Positions 19,832 through 29,806 of a stretch of 64,000 bases of DNA are shown here, piece after piece. The DNA comes from Asparagopsis taxiformis (taxonomy: Eukaryota > Rhodophyta > Florideophyceae > Bonnemaisoniales > Bonnemaisoniaceae). The stretch's first letter is position 1. Each line of letters begins with the position of its first letter. Under the pieces are notes generated by a model that saw only the letters and a list, made by a program, of their open reading frames with translations, was not told where the DNA came from and searched no databases. The stretch is taken from assembly GCA_030407315.1 (NCBI GenBank), contig JALQPE010001728.1, positions 62,001 to 126,000 on the forward strand, written 5' to 3'. A program made the translations under genes and the position numbers.

Positions 19832-22068
19832 CTATGAAGACGAAACCGACGAAACCCTTGACTCTCTCATGTGATCCATAATGGGCTCAGCAATATATCG
19901 ATCGCCGACCAAACCCTCGATGATAGTCCTAATACGATTGTAAATGGTTCCATTTAAAGTATGGTCCACATCCACAAACATGTAGGTGTGTATTGGAATT
20001 CGCTTTCGATTCCTCTGTACTAACGTTGCACTTTCCATTTTTGTGAGTATCAGTCTTTCTCTTTCAGCCTGTCGCATCAAAGCATTGAATCTGTCCTTAT
20101 CTTTCCCTCCGGTTCGGCAAACATTTTCAAGAACTGTACGTGCTTTTTCGCCGCTGCATGAAAACATAATTATTTTCTTTGAGTCATCCTCTTCCTCTTC
20201 CATTTCTCGCATACGCAGTTTACAATGAAGCATACCAGCAGCCGTTGCAGTGATGTAGGTATCTTTGATTGTGCCATTTGGAAGTGCAAGAGCTTTTTGC
20301 ACCATCGCCAGCCTGGATGGCAATAATAGGAGCTCAGCATTTTCGCCTCCACCATATTTTAACTTGATGCGGGGTTTAGCTTGCACTTCTTCTTCCAACG
20401 CTCTGGAAATCTCTTTCGACGCTAATCGCAACTTGTACTTCGTTTCCTCTTTCATGAGCTGGTTTGTCTGGCTTCGTAAGTCCAATATTCCTTGATAGAT
20501 TTCACTTCCAGTGCCAGTAAGTTTTGCGCTGCTTTCGAATATCATTGTTTTCAACCTTTCTAGTTCCGCTTGCGGTTTGGAACTAAGTGCGTTGTAGAAA
20601 AACACTTTATCTTTGGAAAGCGTATGTCCGAGTTCCTTGCTTATTTGTGTCACCCAAAATCTTTTCTTCTGCTTGATATCCCCCCTCTCTGTATCTTCCA
20701 ATCGAATACCTATCAAAACTGCAATGCAGCTCAGCAACGATTCTCCAAACGCCTTCTGATATATCTCTAACATTTTCTTGAGTGTACCTGGAAAGCGACA
20801 CCCGTCCTTGGACACAATTAGAATTGTCGACACCGTCTGTTCGCGCGTTAAATGGCCGTATAACTTGTTTTCAAACATCTGATCAAGGCCATCCTGATCA
20901 TTCATTCCTGGCGTGTCCCAGACCATGATCTGCGCATCGGAACTACTCACATCGTCACATTTATCCAGTGCACCACCTTGTTGAACTAACTCACCTGAAA
21001 TGTCATATGTTCCTGAGCCAACAACTGATACTCTAAAACGATTAGTTCCAGTGAATTTGTTGGCTAGCGTAGACTTTCCTTCCCCCGTCTGCCCAACAAG
21101 ATAGACATTTTTTGTCTTTTGCGTGTGACCCTTCTGCTCTAGTGCTTTAGATATTTCCGTTGCAGCGTCACGACTCCCTCGGGAAGCAGCTCTGACAACC
21201 CTGCCAAAATCTCCGATCTGTGATGGTGACTTCCAGTCGTACCTTCATATTTAAGATATTGTGTCAGCTTCGAATCATACGTGATTGGAACGAGGTGATA
21301 TATGGATTCCACTTACGCCAGAATAATTTTGCATGAATTGGAGTTTATCGCCGTGCGGCTCCGTACAATGTCACCATCTTCACAGGTTGTAACGTACACG
21401 CCTCGGGGATCGGCGATGGAATCACAGAGAATCTGGCAAAATTTGAAAAGCGCTCCAGTAGCCTCCACGAGTCGGGGTAGTTCTTTCTCCATTGGTGCCC
21501 ACGCATCGATCTGGACGGTCAAAGCATCGTCAGTCTCATGGTTCACATTGGAGAAAAGGCACAGGTCTTCTACGCGCTCCAAAGCAAGCAACTCTTTGAT
21601 GTTGTCCTCAATTGATTGACCTTGCAGAAAAATTGCGTTACTCTGCGATACATAGGTTTCAATGCAATCCTCCTCGTCCTCATCGTCTTCTCGACGCACG
21701 CGACGGACCTGCAAGCTGAGAGTTTCTGTGCTTGTGTTTGCCAGCAAAGTCTGTATGGTGATGGAGAGCTGCAAAATTTGTTCTTGCAGCTGTTTAGGTG
21801 GTTCTCGGGGTAGTTTTCGGAGTATTTCTCGTGTTTTTTCTTTGCGAGAGCGAAGCTCGGCAACAGGAAGAATATTGACATGCTCTCTGGTGGTGCTGTG
21901 GATGTCATCAAACTCTTGGCATATACTGACCATCACACCAGACATGCGGCCGACTGCTCGTTCAGTTGCTAGAATGGTTTTGTGCAGACGTTCGTTATCA
22001 AAGAAATTGAGCTGGGACATTGTCGCTATGCCACGTAGTACGAGATTTGGCACATTCATATCCTCCAT
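19832..22068 (-). CDS. AIG1/GIMAP-like GTPase, intron-containing copy
   Basis: Two open frames belong to one gene. Exon 1 is 22068-21317 and exon 2 is 21242-19832, joined to give 720 residues. The join reads IILA-YDWKSP, aligned with ILLSYDWPSP of the forward copy. G1 (VGQTGEGKST, about 21090) lies in exon 2, in frame with WDTPG and IRLED. Without splicing the gene looks like two broken pieces, so it is not a pseudogene. The N-terminal region is conserved in pattern with the forward copy (MSGVMVSICQEF against MSGIMVSMRQEW). The C-terminal part is diverged. Function unknown, presumably the same class as its neighbour. Confidence 0.85.
21243..21316 (-). other. Intron (74 nt) in the reverse GTPase gene
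   Basis: Reading the minus strand: donor GGC|GTAAGT, acceptor TGAAG|GTACGAC. It restores homology with the intronless copy without loss or gain of residues. No clean CTAAC branch site is seen. Confidence 0.85.
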
Positions 22069-22867
22069 GGTTATGAAGTGCCACAGAGGAAGACGATGGA
22101 GAACAGGTGGGACGGGAGGCAGCGGTTTTTATGCTGGGAATGAGAGCTGGCAGTAATTGTTGGTTGTGAATCTTTTCAGAGATAAAAATATTCCAGCAAT
22201 GCGCTTTCTGTGATTGTTCTAGGGGTACAGCTGTATTAAATTGGGCATGGCTTCACTAGGAGTGGGTTGAGCTTTTTTGCTTGTGTCGGAAGCGTGAAGG
22301 TCTGGTGTGTTGAATCGGTGATGTGTTCGTCATCAATGGTATGTAGGCTTGCTTCAACGATGAGTTAGAGGGTATACCTTGGAGGGTACGACCAGTGGCA
22401 GTGGAAACACATCGGTTGTTGCGCTCACAACGGGGGAGAAAGAGGAGCATTACGTCACAATTGGAATATGTTATTATTAATTAATTGAAGGGTCAGGACT
22501 GACGGGGTCTGACAAGAATATAGGCAATTGACAGGATTGTCATGTCACGCTTGCAAAGTCAATTTGCTGGCGACGAGGACGGACAACTAGCACATGTAGA
22601 TAAACAATGATCAAGATAAATTTTTAAGTGTCTGCGATGATATGCATTAGCGCGTGCTGTGCAACATGCAGGTCAACCAAACTACATAGCGATGACTCAC
22701 ATCAGCTCTAGACGGAAACATACATGACACAAACGATCAACTTATTCATGATTGCACTGCACTGCGCTGCGCTGAGATCGATCGTACAATACAACAAATA
22801 GACAAACCGCGCTACGCAATCTAAACAACAGCGGTGGATACGGGTGACAGTGCTCCGAGCACTGCAT
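22069..22867. other. Spacer between the reverse GTPase and histone H1
   Basis: No gene recognised. It contains AT-rich DNA (ATTATTAATTAATTG near 22472), a short run of GCACT/GCGCT pentamers at 22753-22776 and, at its right end, a hairpin listed separately. Confidence 0.45.
22848..22864 (-). other. Perfect hairpin directly after the histone H1 stop
   Basis: CAGTGCT / AGCACTG, a 7-bp stem with a 3-base loop, starting 3 bases after the stop codon on the minus strand. It is not the canonical metazoan histone stem-loop in sequence or loop size. A role in mRNA 3' end control is speculation. Confidence 0.4.
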
Positions 22868-23446
22868 CTATTTCTTCGTTGACGACTTCTTCTTGCCCGC
22901 TGCTGACGACTTCTTTGTGGCAGCTTTTCGGGTGGAGGACTTTTTGGTCTTGACAGTCTTCTTGGACGACTTTTTAATAATTGTCTTGGCTGGCTTGGTC
23001 GTCTTAGATTGAGCGGTGCGCGTCTAGTGGAAGGAGGAAAGTGGCGATAAATATCAAAAAATAAGCAAAGTCAGCATACAATCGCGCAAGGGGCGCGCGC
23101 GCATACACGCTCAACAACGCACCTTTTTAACGGTCGCTTTGGGGGCGGCCTTCTTGGTCGGGGGCGCTTTTTTGGTCGCGGTGGCGGCCACGGCAGCGGT
23201 AGCGGCGGCGGGCTTTTTAGCGAGCTTGTACGACGCCTTAATCTGCACAAAGTCACCCTGCTCCACGCCCTTCTTGATGGCCTTGAGGAGGGCGGGCTTG
23301 TTGATGTCGATGGAGTAGGCGGTCTGCAACTGCTTGGTAATAGCTTGGACGGAGGAGCCGGTTCGGTCGGCGAGCGTCTTGATGCTTTCGGTGACCATGA
23401 CGGCGTAGGTCGGCTTAGCGGGAGCTGCGGGTTTCTTGGCAGGCAT
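22868..23446 (-). CDS. H1: Linker histone H1 (spliced)
   Basis: Exons 23446-23123 and 23023-22868 give 159 residues. The start is MPAKKPAAPAKPTYAVMV. The winged-helix globular domain covers about residues 12-80 (AVMVTESIKTLADRTGSS, ALLKAIKKGVEQGDFVQIKA, SYKLAKK). A K/A/T/S-rich tail follows and continues in exon 2, ending GKKKSSTKK. H1 binds linker DNA at the nucleosome and compacts chromatin. The open frame extends upstream to 23584, but the start at 23446 removes a proline/arginine-rich stretch unlike H1. Read-through of the intron would stop three codons after the donor (VRC), so splicing is needed for the lysine-rich tail. Confidence 0.92.
23024..23122 (-). other. Intron (99 nt) in histone H1
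   Basis: Minus-strand donor AAG|GTGCGT and acceptor CACTAG|ACG, phase 0, with a TGCTGAC branch-like site. Both flanking sequences encode basic H1 tail. Confidence 0.85.
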
Positions 23447-24231
23447 GATGGCGGGGTGCGGAGGCGGGGGGGAGCTGTGTGCGCGTCGCGAGTGGCGTGT
23501 CGAAAGTGCGATGGTGTGTGCAACGAGAGGCGAAGGGCGTGCGAGCGAGGAGTAACGCCTTTTTACAATGGTGCGCTTGTTCAAGGGATGGGCGGTGTGA
23601 CAGGACGATTAAATTTGGAAATTTTAGGTTGCGCGCGCAAAAGTTTTTGCTATCTGCCAGCTGCGCAACGCGCCCTTTTTCACACGCCAAATTTCATCGA
23701 AAATTGGTGGTGCATGGCGCTCTGCCCCGCAAATATCTGCGTTTTGCGGCAACACTTTGCATTTGGCGCTAAAACAAAAGTGCGCCAAGATTTGAATTGC
23801 TGTGCAAGGCCCGCCTTCCGTTACTCGCTTCTGTGCAGCTCCACCCCTTCTTGGCACGTAATATCTAGCTACCCTCGCTACTTGTTCGCTGCAATGGGCC
23901 ATCACGACGTGCCCCCGTCCGCAATCCTGCAAACTTTTGCTTTCCATGAGCGTGTGCTCAACCGTGGAGCGTGTTTTTTTCGATCAACTTATTTACGTCC
24001 TATGTAAGTGTGACAAGTTTCAGATGCACTGACCACCTGTCACGGTACAAAACGGCCGTGATGCCGCTCCTCTCAATCTCCACACAAACTATCATATCAC
24101 CGACCGACTTCAACTCGCCTTTGATCAACCCTCCATTACTGTAAGCCAACCATCAACAACACAATCTTACTTTATCGCCAAATATTAGTTATAATCATCA
24201 CAGTTAGACAACGCAACGCAACGCATCCATC
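23447..24231. other. Spacer between histone H1 and the RING-H2 gene
   Basis: Upstream region of H1 and 3' region of the RING gene. It carries a short pentamer run (GCAAC, GCAAC, GCATC) near 24209-24227. No gene recognised. Confidence 0.4.
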
Positions 24232-25182
24232 CTATCTCCTAACATCTCTACCCGCGCCCCAGCTCGTCGTAGCCGCGTACACCGCGCTCAAAGCCGGCAT
24301 CATTCCACTCGCGCGCTCTCGCTCCCTGCCGTCACGCCGTAGCGTCGGCGACTCGACCTGGTTGGGCACCGAAAAAATGCCATACACCATTGGCGAACCT
24401 CTCATCGACCGATCGGTCTGCGAAACGCAATGCGCGTCCTCCTCGCCACCACGCTCGACGATGGGACGCACACACACCGGACATCGATTCGCCTTGGCGA
24501 GCCACAGCACCGCGCACGGGTCGTGATACACATGCGCGCACGGCAATCTGCGCGCGCGTTGAAACGGCTCCAACACTTCCAGACACACTGCACAAACCGC
24601 CGAATCTTCTTCCTCGCCCGCGTCCGATGGCTCGGAAACATCCGACAGCTTGTCCGTGTGTCCGACGCGAAACAACGGACAGACGGCGTCGATCTCCTCG
24701 ACGGACAGCCCGTCGCGCGGACAACGCGCGCCGAAATCGGCCAGCGTGAGTCGGTCCAGCACGTGCGAATCGTGCGCGTCGTGCAGCGCGTCCGGTCGGT
24801 GCAGCGCGTCGTGTGTCGCGGCGTAGGCGCGTGTCGCGTCCGACGATGGTGACGCGCGTCGTGCGAGATAGAGCGTGCGCAATCGACGCAATGCAAAGCC
24901 CGTCACGATGAGTAGCACCGTGCCCAGTAGACAGCCTAGTAGGATCATGCCCGTGTTCCAGCTTTCTTGGAGCTGCGCGGATTGCGCGTCGGATGCGACA
25001 GATGCTGGGCGCATGTTGCACGAAGGGTGGGTGAACGCACGCCGGATGGATCGCGGTGGTGAAAAGGACGTGCCGTTGCGGCGCATTGAGCGAGCATGCT
25101 TGAAAAGAGTGGGGTACGCTACCTTCAGACATCGACCACGTGGTGATGGCATGCGCTGCCATCGATCTATTTTAGGAAACAT
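24232..25182 (-). CDS. Membrane-anchored RING-H2 ubiquitin ligase (ATL-like)
   Basis: One membrane segment (GMILLGCLLGTVLLIVTGFA) is followed by a basic stretch and an acidic region. A complete RING-H2 finger comes next: CAVC, then PCAHVYHDPC, then CPVC, with C-x2-C, C-x-H-x2-H-x2-C and C-x2-C spacing and 10 residues before CPVC. Such proteins transfer ubiquitin from an E2 at endomembranes or the plasma membrane. The longest frame gives 316 residues, but residues 1-56 are basic and may be a leader or untranslated. Met57 (25014, MRPASVASDA) places the membrane segment near the N-terminus, as in ATL proteins. The tail after the finger is unordered. Confidence 0.85.
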   Translation of the reverse strand: MFPKIDRWQRMPSPRGRCLKVAYPTLFKHARSMRRNGTSFSPPRSIRRAFTHPSCNMRPASVASDAQSAQLQESWNTGMILLGCLLGTVLLIVTGFALRRLRTLYLARRASPSSDATRAYAATHDALHRPDALHDAHDSHVLDRLTLADFGARCPRDGLSVEEIDAVCPLFRVGHTDKLSDVSEPSDAGEEEDSAVCAVCLEVLEPFQRARRLPCAHVYHDPCAVLWLAKANRCPVCVRPIVERGGEEDAHCVSQTDRSMRGSPMVYGIFSVPNQVESPTLRRDGRERERASGMMPALSAVYAATTSWGAGRDVRR

Positions 25183-26855
25183 GCTGCGCGCGCCGCCTTA
25201 CAGAGCCATGCATTGTCGGCCCCATTGGTCCGATCGCACAGCCGTGGATGCCATTTACACTTTGTACAACAAATGGACAGTGTTGTTTTGGGCCTTTTTT
25301 CCGCCACGACGCGTGCACTTGCCACGATTGCCCACTCCCCACCATCTACAATTACACTTGTACAGTTTTTTCGTTGAATTGCCGTTTGTTCCATCCCTCT
25401 TACAGTATCATACTGCTCATACTGTCGCCCTACTTGTGCTGTAAGCCAGTCCGTCTTGGCCCGTGTGTTCAATTGCTTTTGTAACATGCAGCACGTCATT
25501 TTTCATATGCACATGCTGATTGTTTCCACGTGGCAAAATCTGTGCTGCTGTCGTCATACGAGTAGATCATAATTACAAGCATAAAATTGCTTTTGCAGTC
25601 ATCAAATTGAAACTTGTGCTTTTTCCATTGTTTTCAGAGGCACTGCAGAGTCATCTCCCCACAAGGCACACATGTGACCTGACCCGCAGTCGCTCATCGG
25701 CGTGTCGCTTGCCATCACAGTGACATGATCTACAATACCGCCACAGTTTTAGCAGCCGCGTCCGTTTCCAATGACATTGTCCTGTTGCACACCATTCCAC
25801 AATTGCAATGTACAGTGCTGTCAAACACGTTGCCTGAAATACCGACTGATTATGTTTGCGATGAAAATAGCCAGCTATCGATACCTTCCATCCAAAAGCA
25901 AAGCAAACGTTTGCAGTCTCGAGCCAAGCTGATGACCGCAAGTGTACCCTTACTGCAATAAAATGTTCACCGCGGTGGTACTACTTTTTCTCTACACGAA
26001 AAAGTGGAAGAAATTAAATTAGCAGCACTGTAGTGTAGAAACCAACCGCCATTGCGCTTACATAGCCGATGTGCAGTTGAAAGGGCGCAAACATTGCGCA
26101 CTTGTATGAGGGTGTCAAAGCGCAACGTGGGTTGAGAGAAACGGCGGCGGCAGTATGTTGCACGTGTGTACAAAGCGTCAACCTCTTTAGTTTGTTCGAC
26201 TTGATGATTTGAAAACGTGATATCGTCCACGTCCACGCCCACGCCCACGCCACACAAGAGTCTACGATGTTACCAACGGTTGGGACACGTGTACGACGTG
26301 GAATGGGCTGGAGCAACAAGCCAAGTTTTCCAACCAGGTCGTGTTGTGAACGGGCTAAAAGTGTGCTGGTCGTAATTGGATGTATCGAGAAAAGCAGACG
26401 AGTGTAGCCAAACAAGTTAGCGGCAGAAAATGGAAGGCTCTCGATAAACGGCACTTGATTTTGTCGAGAGCAGCCGAGATTTGAATTTCAGTGTCAGAAG
26501 CACAATTTCAGTACTAAATCAGAGTCAACTGTAATCGTCTAAAATTTATACGCATTTCATGTCCTGACACTAGCTACTCACCACATACCATAGCCCGGCT
26601 CACAATCACGAGCCACCTATGGTCCGATACGTATGAAGGCGCCAAATAGGTGCCTTACCAGACCCACTTTCTCATACACACCCATTGCACGTCCGCCTCT
26701 GACAGTGTACATCCGTCTGACGTTGAATCAATTGCACCAAGCAACTCTACTCCACACCACAACACACCGTCCCTGCTTATCCGTCCCTCGCCAGCCAGAC
26801 CGCATCAACGCGCAGAGTGCAGTTATATGAAATACAATCGCCGCAATCGACGCGT
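25183..26855. other. 1.7-kb spacer before the SLC35B gene
   Basis: No gene recognised; only short frames without family features. Contains a CCACGC/CCCACG run at 26228-26252. Presumably promoters of the two divergent neighbours plus unexplained sequence. Confidence 0.4.
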
Positions 26856-28064
26856 ATGAACGCCGTCGTCCCACGTCGCGACCCGCACATCCATCAAACA
26901 CCGCCAAAGAGAATGACCGTCTCACTCCCGGCCGCCGAGAAGATAGCCGAAGCCGACAACACATCGCTTCCACTTTCGCCGACACTCGACGCCGAAAAGC
27001 GTCCCAAACCGGTCTTCGACCCGCCGCAGCCCTCGACCAGTCTCTCCAAAAAGAAGGCCGTGCTGCGCACCGCGCGTCCACGATGGCCCCGCGCGATGTT
27101 CTGCGCGCTCTCCATCATGGCCAGTCTCATGGCCTACTCGATTTTGCAGGAGCGAATTATGACGCGTCCCTACTACTTGCCCCGCGCCGACCAGACGGCG
27201 CGCGATGCCGCCGCACAGCCGATGGCCTACTTTAAAAATTCCCTCTTTCTGGTGCTCGCCAATCGACTGTTCGCCGCCGCTGTCGCTGTGGCCGCGATTT
27301 TTCTCAGAGGCAATCGCGAGGAGCTTCGCTCCAAAGCGCCGCTGCGCGATTACATCTCCATTTCGTTGTCCAATGTTGTCGCGACCAGTTGCCAGTACGA
27401 GGCGCTCAAGTGGCTCACGTTTCCGACCGTCACGATTGGAAAGTGCGCAAAGATGCTGCCGGTTATGCTTATTCTCAACTTGCGCTCCGGGCGGCAGTAT
27501 TCGTTTGAGGATTTCGGAGTTGTTGGCGTGGTGCTGTCGGGATGCGCGGTGATGATCTCGTCGGGGAATGTCAGTGCTAAACGCACGGGTACGGCGGATG
27601 AAGACACGCTGCATGGGTTTGCTCTGCTCGTAATTTATTTGCTGTTTGACGCTATAACTTCAACCTATCAGGAGCGTCTTTTCGAATTGTATGACATGAC
27701 CGTCTACAACCAGATGCTGTATATTAATATTTCTTCGGCGACTTTGTCTATCGTCGGACTAACATTGTCGGGCGGTCTATTCGAATCGCTTGCGTTTATC
27801 GAGCAATATCCACGCGTCGTTCCCGATATAACTACGCTGTCGCTTTCGGCCGTTGCGGGGCAATTTGCGATAACTTACACGATTTCTGCGTTTGGGTCGC
27901 TGTTCTATGCGGGAGTGATGACGACACGTCAATTCTGCTCGGTGCTCGCGAGCAATATGATATTCAAGCATGGACTAAGCGTCATGCAATGGACAGGTGC
28001 ACTAATGGTGTTCTCGGCATTGTTCTATAAACTTTGGCGAAAAGCTGTACAGAGTGTAGAGTAG
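26856..28064 (+). CDS. SLC35B-family nucleotide-sugar or PAPS transporter
   Basis: 402 residues from ATG 26856 (MNAVVPRRDPH); the longer frame starts at a non-ATG codon. A cytosolic N-terminus of about 95 residues precedes eight to ten membrane helices of the drug/metabolite transporter superfamily. SLC35B features are YEALKWLTFPTVTIGKCAKM, LPVMLI, and ITSTYQERLFELYDMTVYNQ, with a late GSLFYAGVMTTRQF helix. SLC35B1-3 relatives carry UDP-galactose, ADP/ATP or the sulfate donor PAPS into the ER or Golgi. In a red alga a PAPS carrier would serve sulfated galactan synthesis, but the substrate cannot be read from sequence. Confidence 0.88.
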   Translation: MNAVVPRRDPHIHQTPPKRMTVSLPAAEKIAEADNTSLPLSPTLDAEKRPKPVFDPPQPSTSLSKKKAVLRTARPRWPRAMFCALSIMASLMAYSILQERIMTRPYYLPRADQTARDAAAQPMAYFKNSLFLVLANRLFAAAVAVAAIFLRGNREELRSKAPLRDYISISLSNVVATSCQYEALKWLTFPTVTIGKCAKMLPVMLILNLRSGRQYSFEDFGVVGVVLSGCAVMISSGNVSAKRTGTADEDTLHGFALLVIYLLFDAITSTYQERLFELYDMTVYNQMLYINISSATLSIVGLTLSGGLFESLAFIEQYPRVVPDITTLSLSAVAGQFAITYTISAFGSLFYAGVMTTRQFCSVLASNMIFKHGLSVMQWTGALMVFSALFYKLWRKAVQSVE

Positions 28065-28306
28065 TAGAGCCAACTCGCAAAATACACATTACCATCTTTT
28101 ATTGTACAAAGTTGCAAGCAGACATCCGTTGTAAATATCAAGTCCAACTCACAAAATTGATTAAAAAATCAGATGCCGATCACTCTTCTCTTTGTTTGAG
28201 CGCGACGTCTAAGCCACTCATCCAATTCGATTGTACAAAGCTTACCCCCAGTCAACTATGCCCGCCCCGCCCCGCCGACCGACTGTCGCTCTCGCCCCAA
28301 ACCACA

Positions 28307-29806
28307 ATGGATGACGACGATTCCGTGGTACAAGTCCCGTCGGACAGCGACTCTGCAAGCACTCATCGACTCCAACCGTCCAACAACGTGGTGCAGCAAA
28401 TGCTGCGCACCCTGAACAATCCTACCACACCTTCCAAACTTATCAGCATCGTCCTCGACGAAGACGAACCCATCCCCGTCCCGTCCTCCTCGAATCCCCG
28501 TCCCACCAACAAGCGCTCCGCCGTGTCATGCCCCCACTCCCGTCGCCGTCGCCCACGCACCCTTCGTCGCGCCCAGTCCAGCCGTGTCCCACGCCCGTCC
28601 AGAGCTTCCGCTGCCTCGCGCTCCGCTCGCAGCTCGAAGAAATCCGTCGTTTCCAGCCCCCCTGATTATCACCAGTCGGAGGAAGAGCTCGACTCGGGTA
28701 TCGCCGTGGATCCTAAAAGCCCCAGCGATGACGATTTCACCATATCACACGCCGTCGAAATCCTACCCGCCAGACACGGCAAACACAGCCACCGTTCGCA
28801 GCCGGAGAAGAGCACCAAGTCCTCGGCCCGTGCAAAACAACCAGCTCCGAATCCTCAGGAGCTGGTTGAGGATGAAGTCATTGCAGTGTCCCCCGATCCG
28901 CATCCGGCGGAAACTTCGCAGCCGGCTCAGGCGGGTCAGCAGAGGCATCATCCAGTTCCTCCCTCGACTACGATTTGCACTGATATTCCACAGTGGGACG
29001 AGGATATTTTGAATATGGAGAAATGCCTTCCACTGCCCGACACCGGCTCCCCACCTTTACCTCCATTAGCAGAGGACAGCGGCGATGAGTGCATACCAGC
29101 GCATGTACCCATCTTGCAAAGCGTGTTTGCGCGTGTAAAAGACGGCAGGGCGTTCTTGCTGGATGTGGATACCAACGACTACTATCCTGAAAATATCAAA
29201 AGACACGTCCAGACCCTTTGCAACAACCCACCCTACATGGAGGATGCCGATTCACCGGCCACACCGTACATGACGGAATGCTGGAAAAAATATGTAGCCC
29301 TGCGTGACGGTTCGGGCGCTCCTGATGCTGCAGCGCACAAGCCGGATACCACGCAGGTCTCCTCGCATGGAAAAGCGACGCAACCGTCGGCTCAACAAGC
29401 TATCGACAACGCGCGCAGTAGCGAAGCCTCGGATGCGTCGCTCAGTTCGGAGAATGACAGCGAGGGGTCGGAGGACGAACAAGAGAGGACGTCGCGAGCT
29501 GTCAAGGCGCGTGAATTGCAGACGCACGTTTGCGGAGAATTGTTACCGTCGATGAGTGCCAGCGCGAAGCGACGCGTCATGCGATGGGCCGAGATGGACT
29601 TTTCGTGGTTCGATCCCGGCTGTGACGTCATGGAAATTGAGGCGACCAAGGAAATGAAGAATTGCGCTCGATGCGATGCCATGCTTCGGGAGAAAAATAA
29701 ATCGGGTTTGGAGGCGTGTGAAGAGTCGATTCTGTTGAAGTTGTGGACCGATATGACGTGGCGCAAAGTTCGACGCATGAGACACCGAAAGACTAGTTGC
29801 AATTGA
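28307..29806 (+). CDS. Unknown acidic, serine-rich protein (499 residues)
   Basis: Not recognised. The start is ATG 28307 (MDDDDSVVQV); the frame before it uses non-ATG codons. Residues 1-250 are low complexity: acidic patches, an R-rich block (about residues 75-115, possible nuclear signal) and many SP/TP sites. A middle part of about 80 residues (from DEDILNMEKCLPLPD) has WKKYVALRDG near its end. The C-terminal 85 residues look folded and basic, with MRWAEMDFSWFDPGCD, CARCDAM and a final KLWTDMTWRKVRRMR. The CxxC and later Cys are too few for a clear finger. Possibly nuclear; function not assigned. Confidence 0.65.
   Translation: MDDDDSVVQVPSDSDSASTHRLQPSNNVVQQMLRTLNNPTTPSKLISIVLDEDEPIPVPSSSNPRPTNKRSAVSCPHSRRRRPRTLRRAQSSRVPRPSRASAASRSARSSKKSVVSSPPDYHQSEEELDSGIAVDPKSPSDDDFTISHAVEILPARHGKHSHRSQPEKSTKSSARAKQPAPNPQELVEDEVIAVSPDPHPAETSQPAQAGQQRHHPVPPSTTICTDIPQWDEDILNMEKCLPLPDTGSPPLPPLAEDSGDECIPAHVPILQSVFARVKDGRAFLLDVDTNDYYPENIKRHVQTLCNNPPYMEDADSPATPYMTECWKKYVALRDGSGAPDAAAHKPDTTQVSSHGKATQPSAQQAIDNARSSEASDASLSSENDSEGSEDEQERTSRAVKARELQTHVCGELLPSMSASAKRRVMRWAEMDFSWFDPGCDVMEIEATKEMKNCARCDAMLREKNKSGLEACEESILLKLWTDMTWRKVRRMRHRKTSCN

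Noticed and set aside
19832..22068. Reverse GTPase as a pseudogene split in two
   Set aside because: A GTAAGT..AG intron joins the pieces in frame at a position matching the paralog.
22848..22864. Canonical histone 3' stem-loop
   Set aside because: Stem and loop do not match the consensus (6-bp stem, 4-base loop, GGC/GCC ends).
24332..25162. 276-codon minus frame overlapping the RING gene
   Set aside because: The overlapping frame has the RING finger and membrane helix; this one is arginine-rich shadow.
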